A DNA stretch of 64,000 bases, taken from Hyphomonadaceae bacterium. GTDB taxonomy: Bacteria > Pseudomonadota > Alphaproteobacteria > Caulobacterales > Maricaulaceae. Position 1 is the stretch's first letter. Each line of letters begins with the position of its first letter. The position numbers were made by a program, and so were the translations under genes. The stretch lies in assembly GCA_014324115.1 (NCBI GenBank), contig JACOMS010000001.1, positions 1 through 64,000 of the forward strand. Reading direction: 5' to 3'. The notes beneath the pieces are model-generated. The model did no database searches and was not told where the DNA came from. It saw only the letters and a program-made list of their open reading frames with translations. Below are positions 41,698 to 52,500 of the stretch, one piece after another.

Positions 41698-43278
41698 ATG
41701 ACAGATATTAGAGTTCCGAATGTAGGCGAAAGCGTTGCCGAGGTTACAATTGCAACCTGGTTCAAACAAGTCGGTGACAGTGTCAGGAAGGACGAGGCGA
41801 TTGTTGAGCTGGAAACAGATAAGGCCGCGCAGGAACTGGTTGCGCCCGAAGACGGCATCCTGGAAGAGATTGTCGTGCCGGAGGGCGAAAGCGCAGAGGT
41901 CGGTGCACTGATTGCGCGTCTGGGTAACGGCACAGGGGCTGCGAAATCCACGAACAGGTCCCCAGGTGAAGAGGTCCAGGAAAAAGAGCAGATTGATGCT
42001 GCCCCGGCGGCGTCATCGGGGGGGGGCGCAAGGCTTGATATCAATGTGCCGAATGTCGGTGAAAGCGTTGCCGAGGTTACAATTGCAACCTGGTTCAAAC
42101 AAGTCGGTGACAGTGTCGGGAAGGACGAGGCGATCGTTGAGCTGGAAACAGATAAAGCCGCGCAGGAACTGGTTGCGCCGGAGCCCGGCGTGATGGGTGA
42201 AATTTTTGTCCCCGCAGGCGAAATCGCAGTCATTGGACAAACAATCTGTACCCTGATGGTGGGCGAATCTGCGGGGGCCGGTGACGAAGGTGGCAAGGCG
42301 TCCGGTTATCAGGGATATGCCGATCGCGACTCTGACCGGAAGGTCATGCCGTCGGCTCAACGTGTGATTGAAGAAAACAGTTTGGATGCTTCGGCGATTC
42401 AGGGCACGGGTAAAGGTGGTCGTGTCCGCAAGGGTGACGCGCTGGAGGCCAGAACCGGTCCGCCTGCAAAAGCACCGGCTCCCCCACCCGTATCGCCTGT
42501 GCCGCCCGTATCGCCCGTGCCGCCCGCATCGCCCGTGCCGCCCGCATCGCCCGTGCCGATGGTGCCGCGCGTGGATCATCCTCGTGAGGAAAAGGTGCGC
42601 ATGACACGGATCCGGCAAACCATCGCCCGGCGCCTGAAGGATGCGCAGGATACAGCCGCCATGCTCACAACCTATAATGAGGCGGATATGAGCGGGGTTA
42701 TGGCGTTGCGCTCAAAATACAAGGAACTTTTCCTCAGAAAACACGGCGTCAAACTCGGCTTTATGAGCTTTTTCGTCAAAGCCTGTGTTCAGTCGCTCAA
42801 AGACGTACCGGCCGTGAATGCGGAAATTGACGGCGCGGATATAATCTACAAGAATTATTACGATATCAGTATTGCCGTCGGCACGGATAAGGGTTTGGTC
42901 GTACCTGTGCTGCGTGATTGCGATGAGCTCTCCCTCGGCAGTATCGAAAAAGGCATTGCGGATCTGGGTCAGAAAGCCCGTGATGGAGATTTGTCCATTG
43001 CTGACATGTCCGGCGGCACATTTACCATCTCCAACGGTGGGGTCTACGGTTCCCTGATGAGTTCACCCATCCTTAACCCGCCGCAATCCGGTATTCTGGG
43101 CATGCACAAAATCGAGAAACGCCCGGTCGTGATTGATGATGAAATCGTCATCCGTCCGATGATGTACCTGGCGCTGTCCTATGATCACCGCATTGTTGAC
43201 GGCAAGGAGGCCGTGACCTTCCTCGTGCGCGTGAAAGAATGTCTCGAAGATCCGGAACGGGTACTGCTCGACCTCTAG
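41698..43278 (+). CDS. sucB: Dihydrolipoyllysine-residue succinyltransferase (2-OGDH E2) with two N-terminal lipoyl domains
   Basis: Two lipoyl domains each with [17 protein letters not shown]3-binding domain ([34 protein letters not shown]); catalytic [16 protein letters not shown]. Confidence 0.95.
   Translation: MTDIRVPNVGESVAEVTIATWFKQVGDSVRKDEAIVELETDKAAQELVAPEDGILEEIVVPEGESAEVGALIARLGNGTGAAKSTNRSPGEEVQEKEQIDAAPAASSGGGARLDINVPNVGESVAEVTIATWFKQVGDSVGKDEAIVELETDKAAQELVAPEPGVMGEIFVPAGEIAVIGQTICTLMVGESAGAGDEGGKASGYQGYADRDSDRKVMPSAQRVIEENSLDASAIQGTGKGGRVRKGDALEARTGPPAKAPAPPPVSPVPPVSPVPPASPVPPASPVPMVPRVDHPREEKVRMTRIRQTIARRLKDAQDTAAMLTTYNEADMSGVMALRSKYKELFLRKHGVKLGFMSFFVKACVQSLKDVPAVNAEIDGADIIYKNYYDISIAVGTDKGLVVPVLRDCDELSLGSIEKGIADLGQKARDGDLSIADMSGGTFTISNGGVYGSLMSSPILNPPQSGILGMHKIEKRPVVIDDEIVIRPMMYLALSYDHRIVDGKEAVTFLVRVKECLEDPERVLLDL
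41716..42185 (+). repeat. In-frame duplication of the sucB lipoyl-domain sequence, period 333 bp
   Basis: 41728-41784 and 42061-42117 are identical over 57 nt; homology continues through gttgcgcc[c/g]ga. Confidence 0.95.
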
Positions 43279-43323
43279 GCCGCTTCATATGGCAAATGTC
43301 CCTCTGAATTTGGGGAGAGGTAT

Positions 43324-43758
43324 ATGTCATCTGATATCAAACCAGCCGTGATATTCTGGATATTGGGATGCTTTTTTGTAATCTGGAATCTCGTCGGCTG
43401 CGCCAGCTATCTTTTTGATACAATAGCATCCGGGAAACAATATGCCAATGTGTATGGAGAGGAGATGGCGGCTTTGCGGGATGTCTACCCGGCGTGGGCC
43501 ATGGCGGGGTATGCGATAGGTGTTTGGGGTGGCTTGCTTGCGGCTGTTTTATTTCTGATACGTAAAAGGCTGGCCGTGACCATGTTCATGATCTCTATTA
43601 TCGGGGCTTTGGTTAGCAATGCCTGGACGGTGACCTCACCTGTCCTGCAGGAAGTCGCAGGCGATACCCGCTGGATTATGCCGATGGTGATTGTTGCTAT
43701 CGGCCTCTTCGAAATCTGGTATTCCCGCAAACAGGTGTCCCGTGGTATCCTGACTTGA
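43324..43758 (+). CDS. Hypothetical integral membrane protein
   Basis: 144 aa, about four hydrophobic segments, between sucB and lpd. Confidence 0.6.
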   Translation: MSSDIKPAVIFWILGCFFVIWNLVGCASYLFDTIASGKQYANVYGEEMAALRDVYPAWAMAGYAIGVWGGLLAAVLFLIRKRLAVTMFMISIIGALVSNAWTVTSPVLQEVAGDTRWIMPMVIVAIGLFEIWYSRKQVSRGILT

Positions 43759-43923
43759 TTCGGTGAGCGTTGGCTATAATTATTCCGGGGTTGCGAATAC
43801 GATGAATGTGCCAAAGTCGGCCGGTCGTCCATCACCTGCCCGGCTTCCGATGGAATGATTACAGGTTAAAGTTGACCCCGGGTTTGGGCCCCTCTAAACA
43901 ACCCTGCGTAACAGGAGTCTGGC

Positions 43924-45309
43924 ATGGCAGATCAGTATGACGTAATAATTATCGGCGGCGGACCGGGAGGCTATAACGGGGCCATTCGCGCCGGGCAGCT
44001 GGGCCTGAAGGTCGCTTGTGTCGAGAAACGCAAAACCCTCGGCGGCACCTGCCTGAATGTCGGCTGCATCCCGTCCAAGGCGCTACTCCACGCCACTGAA
44101 CTCTATGAAACCGCTGAAAAAGATTTCGGGGGTATGGGAATGAAGGCGTCAGTTACATTCGACCTGCCGAAAATGATGGAAGCCAAGTCCAGGACCGTAT
44201 CCGGACTCACGGATGGCGTGAAGTTTCTGTTCAGGAAAAACAAAGTCGACCATATGGAAGGCACCGGCAGAATTGTTGATGCCAATACGGTCGATGTTGA
44301 CGGCAAACAGCTCAAAACCGGAAACATTGTCATCGCAACAGGCTCGGAGGTCGCCCCGCTACCCGGTGTAGAGATCGATGAAGAGCGTATTGTCTCGTCC
44401 ACAGGTGCGCTGGAACTCCATGAGGTTCCCGGCAAAATGATTGTGATTGGCGGCGGTGTTATCGGACTTGAGCTCGGCTCCGTCTGGCGACGCTTGGGGG
44501 CCGAGGTGACGGTCGTGGAATTCCTCGACCATATTCTGCCGGGTATGGATGGCGAAGTGCAGAAACAGGCCATGCGTATCTTCAGGAAGCAGGGCATGAA
44601 GTTCAAGGTTGGCCATAAAGTGACAGGTATTGAGAAGCTGAACACCGGTCTGAAAGTTTTTTGCGAACCGTCCGGAGGCGGCAGGGCGGATACGATGGAC
44701 GCCGATGTTGTGCTGGTCTGTATCGGCCGTCGCCCCTACACGAACGGCCTGGGTCTGGATGCAATCGGCGTGAAAACCGACAAACGCGGCTTTATCGAAA
44801 CCGATCATTTCAAGACCAATATCGACGGTATCTACGCCATTGGTGATTGCACTCACGGTCCCATGCTGGCGCACAAGGCCGAGGATGAAGGGGTGGCTGT
44901 GATGGAAATCATCGCGGGAAAAGCCGGGCATGTGAACTACGGTGTCATTCCGGGCGTAGTCTATACCAAGCCTGAAATCGCGTTTGTGGGTAAGACCGAG
45001 GAAGAACTAAAGCAGGCTGGAATTAAATACAAATCGGGGAAATTCCCTTTTACGGCCAATTCCCGGGCGCGTGTCAATCACGAAATGGACGGCTTTTTCA
45101 AAATTCTGGCCCATGCCGAAACGGATGAAATCCTCGGTGCGCATATGGTCGCGGTCGGGGCCGGAGATATGATTCACGAAGTTTGTGTTGCCATGGAATT
45201 CCGCGCCGCCAGTGAGGATATTGCCCGCACCTGCCACGCCCACCCGACGATGAGTGAAGCTGTCCGCCAGGCCTCCATGGGCGTTGAAGGTTGGACCATG
45301 CAAATGTAA
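43924..45309 (+). CDS. lpd: Dihydrolipoyl dehydrogenase (E3)
   Basis: DVIIIGGGPGGYNGAIRAGQLGLKVACVEKRKTLGGTCLNVGCIPSKALLH. Confidence 0.97.
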   Translation: MADQYDVIIIGGGPGGYNGAIRAGQLGLKVACVEKRKTLGGTCLNVGCIPSKALLHATELYETAEKDFGGMGMKASVTFDLPKMMEAKSRTVSGLTDGVKFLFRKNKVDHMEGTGRIVDANTVDVDGKQLKTGNIVIATGSEVAPLPGVEIDEERIVSSTGALELHEVPGKMIVIGGGVIGLELGSVWRRLGAEVTVVEFLDHILPGMDGEVQKQAMRIFRKQGMKFKVGHKVTGIEKLNTGLKVFCEPSGGGRADTMDADVVLVCIGRRPYTNGLGLDAIGVKTDKRGFIETDHFKTNIDGIYAIGDCTHGPMLAHKAEDEGVAVMEIIAGKAGHVNYGVIPGVVYTKPEIAFVGKTEEELKQAGIKYKSGKFPFTANSRARVNHEMDGFFKILAHAETDEILGAHMVAVGAGDMIHEVCVAMEFRAASEDIARTCHAHPTMSEAVRQASMGVEGWTMQM

Positions 45310-45402
45310 TTTGGGCGGAGGTTCGAAAACGACATCGTGAGCCCGCAGTGTGCCGACGCGGTTGGCGCAATCGCGGTCCTTGCAGCCCATCTGGTCGTGC
45401 GA

Positions 45403-46422
45403 CTAGCCTCGCGGGTGTGCCGCCTTGTGCACACGGCGCAGGGTGCCCGCATCGACGTCCGTATATCTCTGCGTCGTTGACAGGCTTTCGTGACCGAGGA
45501 GTTGCTGGATTGTACGCAGGTCACCTCCACCCGAGAGGAGATGTGTGGCAAAACTGTGCCGGAGCGCATGCGGTGTCGCACTGTCCGGCAGGCCGAGATA
45601 GTCGCGCATGATCTGCATGTCTTTTTGCACGTGTCGGGCTGATAATTCACCGCCGCGGATGGCGCGGAAGATACTTTCACCGTCCGCAATAACATGAGGA
45701 TTGAGGGATAAATAATGCTCAACCGCCTGCCTGACCTGCGGCAGGACAGGAACAAGACGGGATTTGTTACCTTTACCCGTAATCACGAGGCGATCCGACA
45801 GGGGCATATCGTCGGTGGTCAGGGATAATGCTTCCGAAATGCGCAAACCTGCCCCGTAGAGCAGCATCATGACCGCCCTGTTTCGAGCAAGTACCCATGG
45901 CCGTTCATCTGTCGCTGAACCTGCCGCCACCATTTCCGTGGCGCCGGAGATTGATAGCGGTTTCGGGATGGGCGCTTTGGCTTTGGGGGCCCGAATCTGC
46001 GCAAGGACCGGATTGTTGACGTCCCAGCGTCTGTCCATATAACGAAAAAATGTCCGCAAAGCCGAGAGGGTTCGGGCTATGGATGCGTTAGACAGAGACG
46101 AGTCCCGCCGCCGCAAATGGGCCAGAAATGCTCGAAAATCCCTGACTTGGAGGGTTTGAAAGTCGATCAGTTTCGGCGGTTTTCCGATATGCTCGCCTGT
46201 AAACGTGATAAAGCCGCGGATATCCCGTCCGTAAGCCTCAACGGTTCGTTCCGATAAACGCCGTTCACCGGACAGGTGTTCACAAAACATGCAAAGCGCA
46301 TCCTTTGCCAAGGGTTGATCACTGCAGGACATGGATGAAATCTGGCAGCCCATTGTTAAGAAAGTCTTGATTAAGAAAGTCTTGGCAGTGTCTAGCCGGT
46401 GTCTGCGTAAAATTATGCACAT
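45403..46422 (-). CDS. xerC: Tyrosine recombinase XerC
   Basis: GAGLRISEALSL; TPHALRHSFATHLLSGGGDLRTIQQLLGHESLSTTQRYTDV; true start probably MSCSDQPLAKDALC. Confidence 0.9.
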   Translation of the reverse strand: MCIILRRHRLDTAKTFLIKTFLTMGCQISSMSCSDQPLAKDALCMFCEHLSGERRLSERTVEAYGRDIRGFITFTGEHIGKPPKLIDFQTLQVRDFRAFLAHLRRRDSSLSNASIARTLSALRTFFRYMDRRWDVNNPVLAQIRAPKAKAPIPKPLSISGATEMVAAGSATDERPWVLARNRAVMMLLYGAGLRISEALSLTTDDMPLSDRLVITGKGNKSRLVPVLPQVRQAVEHYLSLNPHVIADGESIFRAIRGGELSARHVQKDMQIMRDYLGLPDSATPHALRHSFATHLLSGGGDLRTIQQLLGHESLSTTQRYTDVDAGTLRRVHKAAHPRG

Positions 46423-46523
46423 GCTCTGACTTCAGAATCCCGATGAATGCGTCGTGCTCTTCCTTTTGTAATTTTAACGCGGCATCACTGGCAAATGTGT
46501 GCGTTGATGTATAACTGACCCGT

Positions 46524-47084
46524 ATGAAAGACTGGCTTTTTTATCCCGTGTGTACGCTTGTTGTCGGGGCGATAATCGTCTTTGCCATGTCCTTTTCCAC
46601 AGAGTATGATGTCGACCCTTCGGGCGGTTTGGTGGTTGAAGGTGAAGCGCTGCGAAACCTGACAGCGGCGCCGGGTACATTGATTGAGCTTGATAGCGAC
46701 CTGTCGGGTTCTGATGTGTATGCCGTCATGTCGGCCAATGCGCGCAAGGAAGATGCCCCCTCCGCCGGAATATTTGTGGCTTTGTCACCGGGTTACCAAA
46801 AGGTGTTTTTTGGCCATCCTGTGCGGTTTTCCGTTGAGGCGCGGTCGGGAACCGACAATGGATCGGACAGTTTCGAATTCGCATTTTTCTCCCCGAAATC
46901 CGCATCGGGCTGGCGCAAATTTGAGCTTACAGATGAGTTCAAGCGTTACGGGTTCGAATTTACCCCCGAAAATATTCAAATTGATTATCGCGGGGCCTAT
47001 TTCGGCATCTGGCCGGATGAAACCGGGGACGGCCGCACGGTTCACGTCCGGCGCATGTGGATTGAGCGGATTAATCCTGAATAG
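46524..47084 (+). CDS. Hypothetical protein with N-terminal TM/signal anchor
   Basis: 186 aa; ends overlapping the convergent epimerase gene. Confidence 0.6.
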   Translation: MKDWLFYPVCTLVVGAIIVFAMSFSTEYDVDPSGGLVVEGEALRNLTAAPGTLIELDSDLSGSDVYAVMSANARKEDAPSAGIFVALSPGYQKVFFGHPVRFSVEARSGTDNGSDSFEFAFFSPKSASGWRKFELTDEFKRYGFEFTPENIQIDYRGAYFGIWPDETGDGRTVHVRRMWIERINPE

Positions 47085-48189
47085 TGGCGATGCGGTCGAC
47101 CTCGGCAATCATGCAGATGATGTGATAGAGCGTGCTGGTCGGAATTGTTGTAGCGATATTTGCGTTGCAGGCATCAAGCTGATCATTCCAGCAGCCTCCC
47201 GGCATCAGGTAGTGGGCCATCAGACCGTCGATTAATGCTGCCGCAGCGTCAACGGCTCCCTTGATCCCGCGTTCGCCCTGCGCCAGATGGGCTTTGACGA
47301 GTTCCGTCTGGCACCACAATCGACGTGTCCGCCGTCGAACTTCACCGGATACACCCTCCTCGTCATACAGGAAAAAATCCGGACCCTTGAGGACGCGGTC
47401 ATATAGGGTGTTGGCATAAAAAGATGTGTCTGTTCCGGTCTGTCGCTCATATTGCCACAGCAGCCAGACCCATTCCGCCATATGGCCCGGCTCGACCGTG
47501 TCGCCTTTTTCGCCATCGGCAATGGTCCAGTCATCACCAAAGAATTCACGGATAATGTGGTGTCTGGCGTCAAAGAAACAGTTTTGAAAAAGCCCGAACA
47601 CGTGATCGGCCATGTTTCGCCAGATACGAGTCTCCGGGATTTTCATCCATACCAGCGAGGTTTCGAACAGGTGCATATGCGGGTTTTGCCGCCGGGGAAG
47701 GGTAACAGGCCGCCCCTCGACCCAGCCTCCGTATGGAGACGCCCATTTATTGAGCAAGGTCAAAATATCACTTGATACGGGTTCTGCATCATCCACATGC
47801 TCTTTTGCAAAGGCCGCGGACAACAGGTAAAAGGCATGGTCGTAGAGATCGCGGCGTTCATCATTGACGCTGTAATCCGGGTTCAGGAGATGAATAAACC
47901 CGTCCTCGCCGTCCGGCATATACCCGATCCGAAGCATGGCGTCCCATGTTTTGCGGACAATATCCGCCGCGTCATACCAGCCTAGTTGTGTCGCAAGACC
48001 ATAAGTGTAGATCTGACGCGCTTGAACCCGTAACCTGCGAACGGCGTTAACGGCAGGTGTGCAATCATGGTTGAGATATTCGTAAAACAGTCCTTGATCA
48101 TCGCGAGCGTTTTCAGCCCAAAACGGCAGCGCCGCATCAATCAACCAGGATTTCAGGTGTTGGGCCTGTGATGTCAGAGGGTGTGGCAT
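47071..48189 (-). CDS. AGE family epimerase/isomerase
   Basis: LPFWAENARDDQGLFYEYLN; NPHMHLFETSLVW; VEPGHMAEWVWLLWQYER; GGCWNDQLDA. Confidence 0.88.
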   Translation of the reverse strand: MPHPLTSQAQHLKSWLIDAALPFWAENARDDQGLFYEYLNHDCTPAVNAVRRLRVQARQIYTYGLATQLGWYDAADIVRKTWDAMLRIGYMPDGEDGFIHLLNPDYSVNDERRDLYDHAFYLLSAAFAKEHVDDAEPVSSDILTLLNKWASPYGGWVEGRPVTLPRRQNPHMHLFETSLVWMKIPETRIWRNMADHVFGLFQNCFFDARHHIIREFFGDDWTIADGEKGDTVEPGHMAEWVWLLWQYERQTGTDTSFYANTLYDRVLKGPDFFLYDEEGVSGEVRRRTRRLWCQTELVKAHLAQGERGIKGAVDAAAALIDGLMAHYLMPGGCWNDQLDACNANIATTIPTSTLYHIICMIAEVDRIATIQD

Positions 48190-48199
48190 GACGCCTCTA

Positions 48200-49075
48200 T
48201 CAGGCCTGTTGGAGGCGTTTCAAAAGCGCACGGGCTTCCTCGCCGATTTCCGGATGGTCAATGGCGAAGGCGACATTGGCTTCAAAATAGCCATATTTCG
48301 ACCCGCAGTCATAATCCTGCCCGTCATACTTCAAAGCGTGGAAAGTCTGTTGTTTCATCAGGCGGGTCATGGCGTCTGTAAGTTGAATTTCTCCACTGGC
48401 CCCTGCGGCCTGGTCAGAGAGAAGCTTCATCACCTCGGGTTGTAGAATATAGCGCCCCGTGATTTTCAGGTTGGAAGGGGCCCTGTCAGTGGGCGGCTTC
48501 TCAACCATGGCGGACATTTCAACAAGATTGCCGTCGGCCCGTCCCTTCGGCGCAATCACGCCGTAGGACGAGATTCGCTCCATCGGCACTTCGTCCACGG
48601 CAACGATGTTACCGCCGACTCTCTCATAAGCCTCAACCATCTGCGCAAGGCAGCTTTTCTCGGCTTTTACGAGGACATCCGGCAACAAAATCGCGAATGG
48701 CTCATTCCCGATTACGTCACGGGCACACCAGATCGCATGTCCCAATCCCAGCGGGCTTTGCTGGCGCACAAAGCTGGTTGACCCGGCTTCGGGGAGTTCC
48801 GAGGTGATACGATCAAGAAGCCCGGTCTTATTCCTGTCGCGAAGTGTCGCCTCAAGCTCGTAGGCCCGGTCAAAATAATCCTCAATCGAGCCTTTATTTC
48901 GACCTGTAACAAAGACAATATGCTCAATCCCGGCTTCGCAGGCCTCATCAACCACATATTGCAGAGCGGGGCGATCAACCACCGGCATCATTTCTTTCGG
49001 GGTGGATTTTGTGGCCGGCAGGACGCGCGTGCCAAGTCCGGCAACAGGGAGTACAGCTTTACGGATTTTCTTCAT
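48200..49075 (-). CDS. galU: UTP-glucose-1-phosphate uridylyltransferase
   Basis: RKAVLPVAGLGTRVLPATKSTPKEMMPVVDRPALQYVVDEA. Confidence 0.96.
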   Translation of the reverse strand: MKKIRKAVLPVAGLGTRVLPATKSTPKEMMPVVDRPALQYVVDEACEAGIEHIVFVTGRNKGSIEDYFDRAYELEATLRDRNKTGLLDRITSELPEAGSTSFVRQQSPLGLGHAIWCARDVIGNEPFAILLPDVLVKAEKSCLAQMVEAYERVGGNIVAVDEVPMERISSYGVIAPKGRADGNLVEMSAMVEKPPTDRAPSNLKITGRYILQPEVMKLLSDQAAGASGEIQLTDAMTRLMKQQTFHALKYDGQDYDCGSKYGYFEANVAFAIDHPEIGEEARALLKRLQQA

Positions 49076-49230
49076 CGTTTTTTCGGATGTATTCGACCTT
49101 AACGGGCTAGACTTGGACCGGTCACCACTCTCCGCTATTTTGCAGGTTTTGTAAAGGGTCAGGGGTTGGGTGGATGACTCTGACAGGTAATACCCGTCAA
49201 TTAGTTACGGCGAGCAACCTCTGAAACTGT

Positions 49231-49363
49231 CTTGAGGATCAGTTCCGCCTCGACTTTCTCCCGCGTGATGTAAACGCACTGCCAATCAATCAGCACCCGC
49301 TCCGGGAGCAAATTCATAAACAAAGTCCATGTAAGCCTCCGGTCCGGTGCCATTTCTGAAGCC
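49231..49363 (-). mobile_element. Internally deleted relative of the 24.8-25.8 kb IS5-type element (MITE-like)
   Basis: Minus strand 49293-49363 aligns with 5' part of the 24.8 kb element (ggcttcag..atggca...ggaggctt.catggac...tttgct...ggagcggg); 49231-49272 aligns with its 3' part at 25660-25701 (tacatcacg.gggagaaagtcgaggcgga.). Confidence 0.85.
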
Positions 49364-49598
49364 GGTCACACTCCATATAAACAGGAACAGAAAATTCCCA
49401 TCTCCGCGTTTTTGCAACGGTTTTGCCAACAGGCTTGCGCGGCGGTTTTATGTTCCATGAAAAAAAATCCATATATTTTGAAAATAGGTGTTGACCGCGC
49501 ACGCTGCATGTCCGATATGGCGACGGTCAGCGGCTTGAGTCGGCGAGGTTTGTGTTGCTGCGAACAGAAACATTATTCCATACAGTGAGGGAAACCTG

Positions 49599-52500
49599 AT
49601 GAAAAAAGTAATTCGGAACATTATGGCGGCATCGGTTGCCGGTTTGGCCCTGGCCGCCTGTAGCGACAGTGACGACGACGTCGTTACGCCACCGCCTCCC
49701 CCGCCGCCTCCCCCGGCCGATACGGCTATGCCTGCGGTGAGCTTCAGTCCGGCGACGCTGACCGTAGATTCCGGCGGTACGGGGTCATCAACCCTCGCCG
49801 CGACGGATAATGTGGGTGTTACAACCGGACCCACGGTGACATGTGATCAGGGTACCTTTGCTGACGATACCTACACCGCGCCTGTGGTCAGTGCCGATAC
49901 CATGGCGACGTGTACCGCGACGGCTTCCGATGCTGCCAACAATGAAGGTACCGGCACGCTCACAATTTCCATCACCAGGGAAATGACAGCGCCGGTTGTC
50001 GCCTTCAGCCCGGATGCCCTTGTTGACGTGGCCTCCGGCGCGACGGTGGAATTGACAGTCACCGCCATGGATGATGTGGATGGTGACCTCGTCCCCGAGG
50101 TGACGTGTAAGTACGGTTCCTTTGACAGTGATAACAACACCTACACTGCGCCTGTGTTAAGTGCTGATACCGATGATGTGACGTGTACCGCGACGGCAAC
50201 TGACGCGGCCGGCAATGCAGGCACCGCCACAATCACGATTTCCGTTGCCGCGGAAACAGAACCGCCGGTTATCACCTTCACTCCTGCGACTCTTGACGTG
50301 GCCTCCGGCGCGACGGGTATGTCAACCCTCGCTGCGACGGATAATCTGGATGATACGGTCGCCCCCGAGGTGACGTGTGATGCGGGTTCTTTTGCCGACA
50401 ACACTTACACCGCGCCTGTGGTCAGTGTGGATACCGAGGCAACGTGTACCGCGATGGCAACTGACGCGGCCGGGAATGAAGGCGAAGCCGAACTCACAAT
50501 TTCCGTCGCCAGGGAGATGACAGCGCCGGAAGTCGCCTTCGAACCGAACAGTGTTCCCGTGCAATCCGGCGAGACGGTTTCGGTGACACTCACCGCGACG
50601 GATGATGTGGATGGTACGGTTGTCCCCACGGTGACGTGTACGAACGGTTCGTTTGATGTGGATGCCGGTACCTACACCGCACCTGACCTCAGTGCTGTTA
50701 CCACGGCGACGTGTACCGCGACGGCCACTGACGCGGCCGGGAATGAAAGCGCCGCCGCCACGCTCTCGGTTATCATTGCCGCGGAAACAACACCGCCGGT
50801 TATCACCTTCAGCCGGGATACTCTCGGCAGTGTGGCCTCCGGCGCGACGGCGGCGTTGACAGTCACCGCGACGGATAATGTGGATGGTGAGCTCGTCCCC
50901 GTGGTGACGTGTGATGCGGGTTCCTTTAATCTGGAGACCAACACCTACACTGCGCCTGTCGTCAGTGTGGATACCGAGGTGACCTGTACCGCGACGGCAA
51001 CTGACGCGGTCGGCAATGAAGGCACCGGGACACTCACATTTACTGTCGCCGCGGAAACGACGCAACCGGTCGTCACCTTCGAAGAACCGGTCCTTGTCCT
51101 GGCTTCCGGTGGAACGGATGTGTCGGTGGTCACGGTAACGGATAATGTGGATGGTATGATCGTCCCCGTGGTGACGTGTGATGGGGGCGGTTCCTTTAAC
51201 GTGGAGACCAACACCTACACCGCACCTGACCTCAGTGCCGATTCCACGTTGACGTGTACCGCGACGGCAACTGACGCGGCCGGCAATGCAGGCACCGCCA
51301 CGCTTAGAATTACCGTTGCCAGGGAACTGGTACGGCCGGTTGTATCCTTCGCCCCGGCGACCCTTGAAGTGGCCTCCGGCGCGACGGCTACGTCAATCCT
51401 TGCAGTGCAGGATAATGTGTCTATTGTTCCGGGAAGCGCCGCTGTGACGTGTGATCGGGGTCGCGTTGAACGGAGTGACTTTAGTCCGGATCCGGATAAC
51501 GATAATCCGGATGTCGAAGCCTACGTCGCCACCATCACCTACAGCGCGCCCGTATTGAGTGCTGATGCCATGGCCACGTGTACCGCGACGGTTTCTGATG
51601 GTGCCGGGAATACGGGCACCGGAACGCTCGCGATTTCCATCGCCAGGGAGACAGAGCCGCCGACGGTCACTTTCAGCCCGGATACCCTGACTGTGGATTC
51701 GGGCGGGGCGGTTGTGTCAACCCTCACCGCGATGGATAATCTGGATAGTGTGGTCGTCCCCGTGGTGACGTGTACGGATGGCGGTTCCTTTGCGAACGGC
51801 ACCTATACCGCACCTCTCGTCAATGCTGATACGGAGGTGACGTGTACCGCGACGGCGACTGACGCGGCCGGGAATGAGGGCACCGCCACACTCACAGTTT
51901 CCGTCGCCAGGGAAACAATGCCGCCGGTTATCACCTTCAGCCCGGACCTCCTTGAGGTGCTGTCGGGCATGACGGTGGAGAATGTGACGGTCACGGCGAG
52001 AGACCCTGACGGCACGGAGGATGGTGACAAGGGGGTTGTGGAAACAGGAGCGGGCCGCCTCACGGTGGAATGTGATCAGGAGGGTTTCCTCAACACCAAT
52101 ACCAACACCTACACAGCGCCTGTCGTCAATGCTCCTACCACGGCGACGTGTACGGCGACGGTAACTGATCTTGCCGGGAATGAGGGCACAGCCACACTCA
52201 CAGTTCTCATCACGCTGACCTCTCCTCCCACTCCTCCCACTCCTCCCTCTCCCGACTCCTATGTTCGGAACATTTCTCCAGATCCGGTGTATTTCTTTGT
52301 CAGGGGTAGCGTGGTCTCCTCTGGTTTTTACGACGAGTTGAGACCAGGACAGACCTTGACCCCGGTGCAGGTCAGTGCGAGTAGAGATGATCTTGTGCTG
52401 ATCCGTGGTGCTGATGGGGCGGTTGCTCCCCCGCAGGTTGAGTGCACCAATGGCGGCAGGTTTCGGGGAACCACTTTTATTGCGCCGAGAGTCACTGAAA

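Noticed and set aside
45403-46422. Integron or phage integrase
   Set aside because: Translation matches chromosomal XerC; no attI/attC array or phage genes adjacent
49871-52063. Regular ladder of ~85-aa minus-strand ORFs (49871-50140, 50141-50404, 50405-50629, 50672-50944, 50945-51214, 51539-51802, 51803-52063)
   Set aside because: Periodicity mirrors the sense-strand Ig-like repeats; antisense shadows, not a gene array
49720-52220. Possible CRISPR array
   Set aside because: ~260-bp coding repeats in one open frame, not short identical repeats with unique spacers
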